Assembly (NCBI GenBank): GCA_028714315.1
Contig: JAQTMN010000025.1
Coordinates: forward strand, 1-34,062
Direction of reading: 5' to 3'
DNA: 34,062 bases
DNA from: Sulfuricella sp.
GTDB taxonomy: Bacteria; Pseudomonadota; Gammaproteobacteria; Burkholderiales; Sulfuricellaceae
The notes below the pieces were generated by a model. That model ran no database searches and was not told where the DNA came from. It saw only the letters and a program-made list of their open reading frames with translations. This document shows, piece after piece, positions 7,116 to 15,941 of the stretch. Position 1 is the stretch's first letter. The number at the start of each line of letters is the position of its first letter. The position numbers were made by a program, and so were the translations under genes.

Positions 7116-8624
7116 ATGAAGAACAAAATATCGCATGGCTTCTCCCAACTCTGCTCCGGGGCGCTCGCTCTCGCGATCGGCGCGGTGCTCGGGATGGCCG
7201 CCCCTCAGCTCGCGTTTTCGGCCAGCAAACCCCAGCCTTCCGTCGCAGCGCCGCAACACAGCGAGGAGGCGCCGGCAGCGGCCATGACCCAGATCGGTCC
7301 CCATATCGGCGCCACTCTCGGCAAATCGACCCTGATCCGGCTGCCTTCCCCGGTAGCGCGAATGTCGGTGGGCAACCCGGCGGTGGCGGATGTGGTGCTG
7401 ATCAACCCGCGCGAAGTTTACGTCCTCGGCAAGAGCATCGGTTCGACCAATATCATCCTGTGGAACAAGGACGGCCAGGCCACCATCGTGGACGTGACGG
7501 TCGCCATGGACACGGCCGCGCTTCAGGACAAGCTGCATCAATTGCTGCCGAACGAGAAAAATATCAAGGTCAGCGCCTCCGCCGATTCCGTGGTGTTGAG
7601 CGGGCGGGTGTCCGACTCGGTCAAGGCGAGCCAGGCGGTGGAATTGGCCAACGCCTACACCACGGCGCTGATGGCGTCCTCCGGCGGTGCCGCCGGTGGC
7701 ATCAATAACGGAGGCGGCGCTGTCGGCAAAACGGTCAACCTGCTCCAGCTCAACGACCCTCAGCAGGTCATGCTGGAAGTCAAGGTGGCGGAAATATCCA
7801 AAACCCTGCTGGACAAGTTGGGGGTGAAATTCAGCAACGGGCACGTTACCAGCGGGGGTTGGACCTACACCCTGCTCTCCGATTTCCTGTTCGGCAACCT
7901 CGGCGGCAACCTGCTGTATTCGAAAGGCCTCAATTCATTCCAGCTGGATGCCCAAAGAGAGAATGGCCTGATCCGAGTCCTCGCGGAACCCACCATCATG
8001 GCCATCAGCGGCCAGAAAGGCAGTTTCCTGGCGGGCGGCAAGGTGTTCATCCCGGTGTCCAGAACCGACCAGAGCGGCCTCCCGGTCATCACCCTGGAAG
8101 AGAAGGAATTCGGCGTCGGCCTCGTCTTTACGCCCACCGTCCTGGAGGGCGGGCGCATCAACCTGAACGTGGCGCCCGAAGTGTCCGATCTGAACCAGAA
8201 CGGCTCGCCCTTCGTCAGCGCGAACGGAATCACCAGCATCCTGCCGTCGTTCAGCGTCCGCCGTGCCGCCACCACGGTGCAGCTGAACGATGGCCAGAGT
8301 TTCGCCATCGCCGGGCTGATCAAGAGCAACGCCAGCGAAACCATCAAGGCCTTCCCGGTATTGGGCGAGATTCCCATCTTGGGCGCGCTGTTCCGCAGCA
8401 GCGAGTTCCAGAACGACAAGACCGAATTGCTGTTCATCATCACGCCGCGCCTGGTGAAACCTTTGCCACCGGATTACAAGCTGCCGACCGACAACTTCGC
8501 CGAGCCGACCCGTGCCGAATTCTTCCTGGGGGGAAAGATGGAAGGCAAGCCCAATGAGCCCAGCCCCGCCGGGCCGACCGCCAAGCCGCAAACCGGCGCC
8601 GCCGGCGGCTTCGAGATGAAATAA
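7116..8624 (+). CDS. rcpA: Flp pilus secretin RcpA/CpaC
   Basis: The secretin has 502 residues. A long signal peptide (hydrophobic core GALALAIGAVLGMAAPQLAF) likely ends after residue 36. The N-terminal pilus-formation domain (VGNPAVADVVLINPREVYVL, then GSTNIILWNKDG) is followed by a BON-like module (VVLSGRVSDSVKASQAVELA) and the secretin domain (about 220-450). The latter includes VMLEVKVAEI, the VRRAATTVQLNDGQSFAIAG segment and the closing PILGALFRS...TELLFIITPRLVKPL. It should form the multimeric outer-membrane channel through which the pilus exits. AGAAGGGAAAA upstream sets the start. It is followed at 11 bases by a small lipoprotein gene, a possible pilotin or partner. Confidence 0.92.
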   Translation: MKNKISHGFSQLCSGALALAIGAVLGMAAPQLAFSASKPQPSVAAPQHSEEAPAAAMTQIGPHIGATLGKSTLIRLPSPVARMSVGNPAVADVVLINPREVYVLGKSIGSTNIILWNKDGQATIVDVTVAMDTAALQDKLHQLLPNEKNIKVSASADSVVLSGRVSDSVKASQAVELANAYTTALMASSGGAAGGINNGGGAVGKTVNLLQLNDPQQVMLEVKVAEISKTLLDKLGVKFSNGHVTSGGWTYTLLSDFLFGNLGGNLLYSKGLNSFQLDAQRENGLIRVLAEPTIMAISGQKGSFLAGGKVFIPVSRTDQSGLPVITLEEKEFGVGLVFTPTVLEGGRINLNVAPEVSDLNQNGSPFVSANGITSILPSFSVRRAATTVQLNDGQSFAIAGLIKSNASETIKAFPVLGEIPILGALFRSSEFQNDKTELLFIITPRLVKPLPPDYKLPTDNFAEPTRAEFFLGGKMEGKPNEPSPAGPTAKPQTGAAGGFEMK

Positions 8625-8634
8625 GGAGATAGCC

Positions 8635-8919
8635 ATGAAGAACAAGAAAACGCTTTGCTTGCTGCTCGGTCTGGGTGGAATCGCCGCGTTGAGCGGGTGC
8701 GCCGAGGTCACGCCCTACTGGGACCAGCATTTCGGCGAAACCGTGAATCTGGCCAAGGCGCAGCAGACCGTCAATCCGGATGCCTCCCGCAACACCGACC
8801 CGGTGGCGGGTCTCGACGGGCAATCGGGCAAGGCCGCCATCGACCGCTACCACCAGACCTTCCAGAACCCGCCTCCCCCGGTCAATGTCTTCAACATCGG
8901 CATAGGCTCGGGCCGGTAG
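8635..8919 (+). CDS. small Tad-locus lipoprotein
   Basis: The protein has 94 residues. The signal peptide ends in a lipobox, LSGC, with the modified Cys at residue 22. The mature part is about 73 residues with a conserved-looking segment PVAGLDGQSGKAAIDRYHQTF and a proline-rich end. Short lipoproteins with this GLDG...AAxxRY pattern sit after the secretin gene in many tad loci of betaproteobacteria (recollection). The position suggests a pilotin-like or secretin-stabilising role, similar to what is proposed for CpaD/RcpB, but it is not a clear homologue of those longer proteins. AAGGAG lies 6-7 bases before ATG 8635. Confidence 0.75.
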   Translation: MKNKKTLCLLLGLGGIAALSGCAEVTPYWDQHFGETVNLAKAQQTVNPDASRNTDPVAGLDGQSGKAAIDRYHQTFQNPPPPVNVFNIGIGSGR

Positions 8920-8935
8920 CGGACGATCGACGGAA

Positions 8936-10255
8936 ATGAGCCCGATGACCAACCCGGCCATACCAGCCCCCTCCTCCTCTGCACGGCTCGGAGAGGGCGC
9001 GGGATGGGGCAGGCAATTCCAGACCCGCGATCATGCTCGCCATCCGGCCCGTCGCCAGGGTGGCGCGGTCATCATTCTGGTCGCGCTCTCCATTGCCATC
9101 CTGGTCGGTTTTCTCGGCCTCGTGGTGGACCTCGCGCACCTGTTCGTCACCAAGACCGAAACGCAGGGCTCGGCGGATGCCTGCGCGCTGGCGGCGGCGC
9201 GCGAGCTCACCGGGGACCCGATGGCCGTCACCCGGGCGGAAAATGCGGGAACCCTCCTGGAACAGCGCAACAACGTCAATTTCCAAACCACCCCGGCAAC
9301 GAATGTCGCCATCAGCTTCAGCGATCAATTGAGCCCGAACTCGGCTTATCTCTCTTCGCTCTCGGCCAACCCGGCCACTACCAAGTATGCGATGTGCACT
9401 TTGTCGCAGCCGGGGATCGCCCCGTGGTTCATGGAGGCCATGGGATTCGGCGCCCAGACCGTCAGCGCCATGGCGGTCGCCACCCTCGCACCGTCGCAAA
9501 CCAATTGCGCCATTCCGCTCGGTTTATGCCTGAACGCTTCACCTCCCGCCAGCTGCCCCGACGGTTCCGCCCCCGACACGTACGGGCTCTGCGTCGGCGA
9601 CTGGCGGGGCGGAAAGTTCGGTTCGGGAGGCGGCGTGAACGGTGCCTTCAACTGGCTTCAATTTCCCGGCCAGGCCAGCGGCGCGCAAGGCGTCATCGAC
9701 GCGCTTACCGGACCGGGAAACTGCGATCTCGCCAGAAACGACACGGTGCCCGCGGAAACCGGCAATCTGGGCAATGCCGGCGGCAAGGCGTGGAACTCGC
9801 GCTTCGGCTTGAATCAGCCGGCATGCACGCCACCCAACTGCCCGACGCCCGATTTCACGGGATATTCCTACACTTCGACGAACTGGACTTCCCAACGGAA
9901 CGCATTACCCGATTTCCTGATCCGGCGCGGCACCAATGCACCCTACGAAGGCGATGCCATAACCGGTTTGAGCCTGCCCGGCGGGCTCAACTCGTTAAGC
10001 TCATCCCAGCTCGCCGCCTATGGCGCCGACCGGCGGCTGGTCACGGTGCCGATCGTGGATTGCTCGGCCTGGAGCGCTTCCCATCAGGCGCAACTACTGG
10101 ACTTCGCTTGCGTGTTGATGCTTTACCCGGTGGATACCAGCGGCAACGTCAGCCTGGAATATCGTGGCCTCTCGAGTCTGCCGGGCAGCCCCTGCGCCAC
10201 TTCCGGCCTGGGAGGCGGCACTGTCGGCCCGTTGGTGCCGGTGCTGGTGCAATGA
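8936..10255 (+). CDS. TadG-like pilus assembly protein
   Basis: The protein has 439 residues. After an unusual polar N-terminus of about 40 residues comes GGAVIILVALSIAILVGFLG, the single membrane helix of the TadE/TadG group, followed by VVDLAHLFVTKTETQGSADA and AALAAARELTG-like helices. The large remainder (about 350 residues, several Cys) should be periplasmic. I do not see a von Willebrand A metal site, so it is TadG-like without a confirmed VWA domain. The start is uncertain: ATG 8936 has only a weak GACGGA upstream, and bases 8966-9010 resemble the C/T-rich intergenic repeats of this genome. A shorter start using a non-ATG codon nearer residue 40 is possible. The 3' end abuts the tadE gene. 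Confidence 0.8.
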   Translation: MSPMTNPAIPAPSSSARLGEGAGWGRQFQTRDHARHPARRQGGAVIILVALSIAILVGFLGLVVDLAHLFVTKTETQGSADACALAAARELTGDPMAVTRAENAGTLLEQRNNVNFQTTPATNVAISFSDQLSPNSAYLSSLSANPATTKYAMCTLSQPGIAPWFMEAMGFGAQTVSAMAVATLAPSQTNCAIPLGLCLNASPPASCPDGSAPDTYGLCVGDWRGGKFGSGGGVNGAFNWLQFPGQASGAQGVIDALTGPGNCDLARNDTVPAETGNLGNAGGKAWNSRFGLNQPACTPPNCPTPDFTGYSYTSTNWTSQRNALPDFLIRRGTNAPYEGDAITGLSLPGGLNSLSSSQLAAYGADRRLVTVPIVDCSAWSASHQAQLLDFACVLMLYPVDTSGNVSLEYRGLSSLPGSPCATSGLGGGTVGPLVPVLVQ

Positions 10256-10266
10256 GGACGCCAATC

Positions 10267-10734
10267 ATGCGCTCGACCCGCAAACAAATAGGCGCCGCGG
10301 TCGTGGAATTCGCGCTCGTGCTCCTGCCCCTGACGCTAATCGTGTTCGGCATCACCGAGTTCGGCCGGGCGATGTACCAATACAACACCCTGGTCAAGGC
10401 CACCCGCGATGCTGCGCGCTTCCTCAGCACGCAGGCGGCCGGCACCGGTTACGGCCGGGCGACCTGCCTCACGGTCGCCGGGTCGCAGACGTGTTCGGCA
10501 TCGGACCCGCCGCTGGCGCCGGGTTTGACCGCTTCCATGGTGGCGATTTGCGATGCCACCACCGCGCCTTCAGAAAATTGCCCGCTGGCCTATAACGGCG
10601 TTTCCACCGGCAGCGGCGCGGTCAATCTGGTGACGGTGAGCATCAACGGGTTCCAGTTTACGTCGCTGGTTTCGTTCGTGGTGCCCAGCGTAACTTTCGG
10701 CCCGATCAGCACCACCATGCGGCAAATATTATGA
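10267..10734 (+). CDS. tadE: TadE-family pseudopilin
   Basis: The protein has 155 residues from ATG 10267, chosen because GAGGA (10254-10258) sits 8 bases before it; an in-frame ATG at 10252 overlaps the previous stop but lacks a binding site. The N-terminus is IGAAVVEFALVLLPLTLIVF, the TadE motif with the conserved Glu (residue 14) at the head of one membrane helix, then TEFGRAMYQYNTLVKATRDA. The rest is periplasmic with paired cysteines. TadE and TadF are pilin-like proteins processed by TadV that prime or regulate Flp pilus assembly. Tight coupling to the upstream gene and a near-identical arrangement at its own 3' end suggest translational coupling. Confidence 0.88.
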   Translation: MRSTRKQIGAAVVEFALVLLPLTLIVFGITEFGRAMYQYNTLVKATRDAARFLSTQAAGTGYGRATCLTVAGSQTCSASDPPLAPGLTASMVAICDATTAPSENCPLAYNGVSTGSGAVNLVTVSINGFQFTSLVSFVVPSVTFGPISTTMRQIL

Positions 10735-10742
10735 GGACGGGA

Positions 10743-11183
10743 ATGCGGCGCTCGATGAGGTTTTTGCCCGGCCGCCGACGGGAGCGCGGGGCCGTGGTGG
10801 TCGAATTCGCCCTCATCGCGATCGTCTTTTTCAGCCTGCTGCTCGGAATCATGGAGTTCGGGCGGCTGCTGTTCACCTGGAATTCGGCCGCCGAAGCGAC
10901 GCGCTGGGGAGCGAGACTGGCGGTGGTGTGCGATCTGGGAGACGCCACGATCAAAGACAAGATGCGGCTGATCATGCCGCAACTGCAGGACAGCAATATC
11001 GTCATCGCCTACACCCCCGACCCGTGCGATGAGACGAACTGCCAGAGCGTCGCCGTAAGCGTCACCGGAGTCAGCATCACCACGATGATTCCGATTTTGA
11101 ACGTGACGCTGCCCATTCCTCCGTTTTCCACTTCGCTGCCGCGCGAAAGCATGAGCAGCACGGACAACCCGGTCTGCACATAG
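10743..11183 (+). CDS. second TadE/TadF-family pseudopilin
   Basis: The protein has 146 residues from ATG 10743, with GAGGA (10733-10737) five bases upstream; ATG 10731, overlapping the tadE stop, is an alternative four codons longer. After a basic leader (RRSMRFLPGRRRERG) comes AVVVEFALIAIVFFSLLLGI, the TadE-type helix with the key Glu at residue 21, then MEFGRLLFTWNSAAEATRWG. It is shorter than the tadE product and in the position often held by tadF, so it probably fills that role. The junction sequence ATGAGGACG is the same as at the start of tadE, consistent with origin by duplication. Confidence 0.85.
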   Translation: MRRSMRFLPGRRRERGAVVVEFALIAIVFFSLLLGIMEFGRLLFTWNSAAEATRWGARLAVVCDLGDATIKDKMRLIMPQLQDSNIVIAYTPDPCDETNCQSVAVSVTGVSITTMIPILNVTLPIPPFSTSLPRESMSSTDNPVCT

Positions 11184-11202
11184 CGAATAGCAGGAGCAAC
11201 AC

Positions 11203-12369
11203 ATGAAGATAGCCGTCATTTCACCGAATAAAAAAAACCTGGAAGACCTTGGCCGATTCCTCAAGGCCGACGGCGACCGGGGCGTTTCCCTATACGAAGG
11301 CGGGATTACGCGAATCCAGCCGGTCGCGGTGCAACAGCATCCCGACGTGCTCATTCTCGACAGCATGTGCATCGACATGGAGGAACTCGCGGAGCTCGAA
11401 CGGCTGGGCCAGTACCACCCCGAAATGACTTTCATCATGCTGTGCTCGAACCAGTCCCCCGATTTCCTGATCAACGCCATGCGTGCCGGCGTGCGGGAAG
11501 TCCTGCCGTCTCCCGTCGGCAAGGAAGCCATTCTGGGGGCGATCGCGCGGATCGAACAAAAGATGGGGCTGGGCCGCGCGCGCGGGCAAAAAGGCAAGAT
11601 CGTCACGCTCATGCCCTGCAAGGGCGGCAGCGGCGCGACTTTTCTGGCGGCCAACATCGGCTATGCCCTGGCCGCCCAGGAAAACAAGAAAGTAGTCCTG
11701 ATGGATTTCAATCTGGAATTCGGCGACGCCTCGCTGTTCGTCTCCGACCATAAGCCGCCGGCCAATCTGGCGGACGTCGCGCTCAACATCCAGCGGCTTG
11801 ACGCTTCCCTCCTCGCATCCAGCCTGGTTCACGTGCTGCCCAACTTCGGCGTGCTCGCCTCCCCCGAAGATCCGGGACAAGCGATGGAAGTTCGCCCGGA
11901 GCATATCGACGCGCTCCTCAAACTGGCCGTCAGCCAATATGACTACGTGATTCTGGACATCGGCCGCGCCTTCAACGCCATCCCCATCAAGGCGCTGGAC
12001 CATACCGATTTCATCTTCCCGGTGCTGCAAATGACGCTGCCGTTCATCCGGGACGCCAAACGGCTGATGAGCGTTTTCAAATCGCTGGGATATCCCAACG
12101 AGAAAGTCCGCCTGATCGTCAATCGCTATCAGAAAGGCGGGGATATCAGCCTGAAGGATATCGAGCACACCTTGGGAATGGATGTGTACAAGACCGTGCC
12201 CAACAGCTTCGACGCGGTCGCGGCCTCGGTCAATCAAGGGGTTCCGGTGACCAAGCTGGTGAAGAACAATCCGGTGTCGAAAAGCATACAGGAATTGGCG
12301 CAGACCCTGGTTGAAGAGCAGGACGGGAAAACCGACGGCTGGTGGTCGCGGTTGGTGCATCGGGCATGA
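11203..12369 (+). CDS. tadZ: Tad localisation ATPase TadZ/CpaE
   Basis: The protein has 388 residues. The first 120 or so form a receiver-like domain (VLILDSMCIDMEEL..., then MRAGVREVLPSPVGKEAI) that is probably not phosphorylated. A ParA/MinD-like ATPase domain follows. Its P-loop is KGGSGATFLAANIG (from residue 140), lacking the usual GKT/S ending, as is common in TadZ; the later signature VVLMDFNLEFGDASLF fits switch II. In the family it directs the pilus machine to a cell pole. Cytoplasmic. GGAGC lies 8-9 bases before ATG 11203. A 90-base gap separates it from tadA. Confidence 0.9.
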   Translation: MKIAVISPNKKNLEDLGRFLKADGDRGVSLYEGGITRIQPVAVQQHPDVLILDSMCIDMEELAELERLGQYHPEMTFIMLCSNQSPDFLINAMRAGVREVLPSPVGKEAILGAIARIEQKMGLGRARGQKGKIVTLMPCKGGSGATFLAANIGYALAAQENKKVVLMDFNLEFGDASLFVSDHKPPANLADVALNIQRLDASLLASSLVHVLPNFGVLASPEDPGQAMEVRPEHIDALLKLAVSQYDYVILDIGRAFNAIPIKALDHTDFIFPVLQMTLPFIRDAKRLMSVFKSLGYPNEKVRLIVNRYQKGGDISLKDIEHTLGMDVYKTVPNSFDAVAASVNQGVPVTKLVKNNPVSKSIQELAQTLVEEQDGKTDGWWSRLVHRA

Positions 12370-12459
12370 ACGGAGCCCGCACCCCGTTGAAAACGGCTTT
12401 AAGTAGCCGAGCGTGCGAATGAATTCGCACCCCGCTACCCACAATGAAAGGAACACATC

Positions 12460-13821
12460 ATGTCGCTAAGGGACCGGCTGGAAAATATACGAAGCATTCC
12501 GGGCAATGCCCAGCTGCCGCCACTGAAACCCGCGGCGGCGGCCGATTACCATGCTTACCAGAGCCTGAAGTCGCGGATTCACCGCACCCTGCTCGACCGC
12601 CTCGATCTGGCCGTGATGGAGAGCCTGCCGCCGGATAGGCTCGGGGAAGAGCTCAAAAACATGGTGGAACGCCTGCTGGCGGAAGACAGCGTGGTCATCA
12701 ACGAGACCGAGCGCAAGAACATCGTGCGCGACATCCAGCATGAAATGCTGGGGCTCGGTCCGCTGGAACTGCTGCTGGTCGATCCGTCCATTTCCGACAT
12801 CCTGGTGAATACCCACCGGCAAATCTATGTCGAGCGCGGCGGCCGGCTGGAAATGACCGACGTGAGATTCAACGACGACGCCCATTTGCTCAAAATCATC
12901 GACAAGATCGTGTCGCGCATCGGGCGCCACGTCGACGAATCCAGCCCCATGGTGGATGCGCGCCTGCCGGACGGCTCGCGGGTCAACGCGATCATCCCGC
13001 CCCTGGCGATCGACGGGCCGATATTGTCGATCCGGCGATTCGCCGTGGTGCCCCTGAAGATGGACGACATCATCCAGCTCAAGAGCCTCACCGCCGAAAT
13101 GTCCGAGATGCTCCAAGGGCTCGCCAAGGCCAAGGTGAACATGCTGATCTCCGGCGGCACCGGCGGCGGCAAGACGACGCTGCTCAACATTCTTTCCGGC
13201 AACATCCCCGCTTCCGAACGCATCGTCACCATCGAGGACGCGGCGGAGTTGCAGCTCCAGCAGCCCCACGTGGTTCGCCTGGAGACGCGCCCGCCCAATA
13301 TCGAGGGCAAGGGCGAGGTGACGCAGCGGACGCTGGTGCGAAACGCGCTGCGCATGCGCCCCGACCGCATCGTCCTGGGCGAGGTGCGCGGCGAAGAGGC
13401 GGTGGACATGCTGCAAGCCATGAATACCGGCCACGAGGGCTCGATGGCGACGATCCACGCGAATACGCCGCGCGACGCGCTGACGAGAATGGAAAACATG
13501 ATCGGCATGGCGGGAATGAACCTGCCGCCCAAGGCTGCGCGCCAGCAGATCGCTTCCGCCATCACCGTCATCATCCAGATCGCCAGGCTGTCGGACGGCA
13601 AACGCAAGCTCTTGAACATTCAGGAAATCACCGGAATGGAGGGCGAAGTGATCACCACCCAGGATATTTTCACTTTCAAGCAAACGGGGGTCGCGCCCGA
13701 CGGCACGGTGCTCGGCCATTTCGCCGCCACGGGGGTTCGCCCCAAGTTCACCGACCGGCTGCTGGCCCACGGCATCGCGCTTCCCGAAAAGCTGTTCGAC
13801 CCGACCAGGCTGTATGCATAG
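12460..13821 (+). CDS. tadA: Tad secretion ATPase TadA/CpaF
   Basis: The ATPase has 453 residues, usual for the family. A helical N-terminal region precedes the type II/IV secretion ATPase core. The Walker A motif is GGTGGGKT at 232-239. The Walker B region is RIVLGEVRG at 303-311 with the catalytic Glu308. The His box ([18 protein letters not shown]) is typical of CpaF. It is a cytoplasmic hexamer that hydrolyses ATP to extend, and in some species retract, the Flp pilus. It binds the platform proteins TadB and TadC encoded next. AAAGGA lies about 10 bases before ATG 12460. Confidence 0.95.
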   Translation: MSLRDRLENIRSIPGNAQLPPLKPAAAADYHAYQSLKSRIHRTLLDRLDLAVMESLPPDRLGEELKNMVERLLAEDSVVINETERKNIVRDIQHEMLGLGPLELLLVDPSISDILVNTHRQIYVERGGRLEMTDVRFNDDAHLLKIIDKIVSRIGRHVDESSPMVDARLPDGSRVNAIIPPLAIDGPILSIRRFAVVPLKMDDIIQLKSLTAEMSEMLQGLAKAKVNMLISGGTGGGKTTLLNILSGNIPASERIVTIEDAAELQLQQPHVVRLETRPPNIEGKGEVTQRTLVRNALRMRPDRIVLGEVRGEEAVDMLQAMNTGHEGSMATIHANTPRDALTRMENMIGMAGMNLPPKAARQQIASAITVIIQIARLSDGKRKLLNIQEITGMEGEVITTQDIFTFKQTGVAPDGTVLGHFAATGVRPKFTDRLLAHGIALPEKLFDPTRLYA

Positions 13822-13830
13822 GAGGCGATC

Positions 13831-14802
13831 GTGAATCTCTACTACCTCTTCATCGCGCTTACCTTCGTCGCCGTGGTGCTGTTCCTGGAAGGCGCCTATC
13901 TTGCCTGGAACAGTTACAAAGGCCCCGAATCGCGGCGAATCGAGCGACGCCTGCGCTCCATGTCGGCGGGCGCTCATGGAGGCAAGCAGGCATCCATCCT
14001 GAAACAGCGCCTGCTCAGCGAAACCCCGGCGATGGAGCGGCTGTTGCTGCGAATTCCCCGCATCCATCGACTCGACCGGCTGTTGCAGCAATCCGGCCTG
14101 AATTGGAGCGTGGCTTTTTTCCTGGGCGCATCCGCCTTGGCGGGGCTGGGATGTTTTCTGGCCGGCGCCATGCTCAGCCACTTGGCAATAACCGGCATCG
14201 TCCTGGGCGCGGCAGGCGCGGTGCTGCCCCTGATCTACGTGCTGCGGGCAAAGCGCAAGCGTTTGCTGAAGATAGAACAGCAGCTGCCGGAGGCGCTCGA
14301 TCTGATCGGCCGTGCGCTCCGCGCCGGCCATGCGCTGCAAAACGGATTAAAGATGGTGGGCGACGAGATGGCCGACCCCATCGCCGCGGAATTCCGGATC
14401 ACTTCCGATGAAGTGAACTTCGGCATCGCGATGCAGGACGCATTGGTCAACCTGACCTTGCGGGTACCCAGCACAGATCTGCGCTATTTCGTGATCGCCG
14501 TGCTGATCCAGCGGGAATCCGGCGGCAATCTGACCGAGTTGCTGGACAATATCAGCGCCATCATCCGGGCGCGCCAGAAACTGGTGGGAACGATCCGGGT
14601 ATTGTCCGCCGACGGGCGTATGTCGGCATGGATATTGAGCATCCTGCCGTTCGCCCTGGCCGGCATCATCAACATCATCAACCCCAACTTCCTGGCCCCG
14701 CTTTGGAACGACCCCGTCGGAGTAAAGATGGTCATGGCGGGAACCGTGATGATGGCGCTGGGAATTTTTTGGATGCGTCGGATTATCAAAATCCGCGTGT
14801 AA
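13831..14802 (+). CDS. tadB: Tad inner-membrane platform protein TadB
   Basis: The protein has 323 residues and starts at GTG 13831 with GGAGG 6 bases upstream, 9 bases after the tadA stop. It has an N-terminal membrane helix, a cytoplasmic stretch, two central helices (near 90-140), a type II secretion F-like domain (QQLPEALDLIGRALRAGHAL... to QRESGGNLTELLDNIS), and two C-terminal helices. TadB pairs with TadC to form the platform on which TadA acts. A 183-base gap with a MITE-like repeat separates it from tadC, whereas these two genes are normally nearly contiguous. Confidence 0.92.
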   Translation: MNLYYLFIALTFVAVVLFLEGAYLAWNSYKGPESRRIERRLRSMSAGAHGGKQASILKQRLLSETPAMERLLLRIPRIHRLDRLLQQSGLNWSVAFFLGASALAGLGCFLAGAMLSHLAITGIVLGAAGAVLPLIYVLRAKRKRLLKIEQQLPEALDLIGRALRAGHALQNGLKMVGDEMADPIAAEFRITSDEVNFGIAMQDALVNLTLRVPSTDLRYFVIAVLIQRESGGNLTELLDNISAIIRARQKLVGTIRVLSADGRMSAWILSILPFALAGIINIINPNFLAPLWNDPVGVKMVMAGTVMMALGIFWMRRIIKIRV

Positions 14803-14838
14803 CGGCGGAACAGGCCCCGGCTTTCGGCTGGAAACCAC

Positions 14839-14949
14839 GGAAACCGCTAAATAGGTCGTCATCCCCGCGAAGGCGGGGATCCAGGGTTTATATTTGACTG
14901 GGTTCCCGCCTTCGCGGGAACGACGAAAACGACTCGATCAGCGTTTCCC
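14839..14949. repeat. MITE-like repeat R1 between tadB and tadC
   Basis: This 111-bp element has inverted ends (GGAAACCGCT at 14839 and ATCAGCGTTTCCC ending at 14949) and two internal hairpins. These are ATCCCCGC-GAAG-GCGGGGAT (14861-14880) and GTTCCCGC-CTTC-GCGGGAAC (14892-14911). A sister copy with the same plan lies at 28339-28452. The hairpin core is the widespread GTCATTCCCGCGAA type of proteobacterial repeat. There is no T tract after either stem on the plus strand, so it need not terminate transcription of tadC. Confidence 0.75.
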
Positions 14950-14985
14950 AAGCACGGCTTCATCGGCAAAATCAGGAGTCACACC

Positions 14986-15921
14986 ATGGCAATAACTCAA
15001 CTCATTTTCCTGGCGGTGGTTTTTCTGGCGGTAACTCTGGTTGCCATGGTGGTATTGCTGCAACTGAACCCCAGCAAGGTCAAGGGGCGGTTGAGCGTTC
15101 TGAAGGGTTCGGGCGGGGGGCAAGATTCGCGATCGGCGTGGATCGAGACTATCGTAAAGCTGAGCCGCCCCGTGGCCAATCTTTCCCTCCCCGCCGATGG
15201 ATGGGAAAATTCGGCATCGCGCATCCGTTTCATGAATGCCGGTTACCGCAGCGCCACACCTATCGCCCTTTATTTTGCGGCCAAAACCCTTCTGGCCCTG
15301 CTTCTGCCGATCGCGCTTTTCCTGTACACGGCCGTCACCGGCGCGGACCTGGGCACCCAAAACTCGTTGATCGCGCTGCTGGGCGCTGCCGCCGCCGGCT
15401 TTTATCTCCCCAACCTGCTGCTGGCGCGCCGCGTGGCCCATCGCCAGCTGGATATCTTCGAAAACTTCCCCGATGCGACCGACCTGATACTGGTCTGCAT
15501 CGAAGCCGGGCTCGGGCTGGATGCGGCTATCGGCCGCGTGGCCGGCGAGATACGACTGAAAAGCCAGGTCTTGTCCGACGAGCTTCATCTGGTAACGCTG
15601 GAACTGCGCGCCGGCAGCTCGCGGGAAAGAGCGCTGCGCAATCTCGCGCTGCGCACCGGCGTGGAAGAGGTGGACACGCTGGTGGCAATGCTGATACAGG
15701 CCGACCGTTTCGGCACCAGCGTGGGAGACTCGCTGCGGGTTTATGCGGACGATCTGCGCACCAAACGCCGCCAGCGCGCGGAAGAAAAAGCCGCGAAGAT
15801 TCCGCTGACCCTGCTGTTCCCGCTGGTGCTCTTCATCTTTCCGTCACTGCTGCTGGTGTTGCTGGGCCCGGCGTTCATCCAGGTCTACCGGGTGCTGCTG
15901 CCGGCATTGTCGAGCCAATAG
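14986..15921 (+). CDS. tadC: Tad inner-membrane platform protein TadC
   Basis: The protein has 311 residues. One N-terminal helix (QLIFLAVVFLAVTLVAMVVLL), two central helices, a type II secretion F-like domain (FPDATDLILVCIEAGLGLDAAI... to QADRFGTSVGDSLRVYADDL), an RKxRRQRAEEKAAKIP-like basic turn and a last helix (LLFPLVLFIFPSLLLVLLGP) are all typical. It is the partner of TadB in the platform. CAGGAG lies 6-8 bases before ATG 14986. The gene ends 20 bases before tadD. Confidence 0.92.
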   Translation: MAITQLIFLAVVFLAVTLVAMVVLLQLNPSKVKGRLSVLKGSGGGQDSRSAWIETIVKLSRPVANLSLPADGWENSASRIRFMNAGYRSATPIALYFAAKTLLALLLPIALFLYTAVTGADLGTQNSLIALLGAAAAGFYLPNLLLARRVAHRQLDIFENFPDATDLILVCIEAGLGLDAAIGRVAGEIRLKSQVLSDELHLVTLELRAGSSRERALRNLALRTGVEEVDTLVAMLIQADRFGTSVGDSLRVYADDLRTKRRQRAEEKAAKIPLTLLFPLVLFIFPSLLLVLLGPAFIQVYRVLLPALSSQ

Positions 15922-15941
15922 CGCTTCCAAGGAGACCATCC

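Noticed and set aside
12466-14340. A 624-codon open frame on the minus strand
   Set aside because: Antisense of tadA and tadB, with the same shadow composition and no family features.
15138-15941. An earlier start for TadD in the same open frame
   Set aside because: This part is out of frame over tadC and has no lipoprotein signal. ATG 15942 has a good binding site and directly begins the signal peptide.
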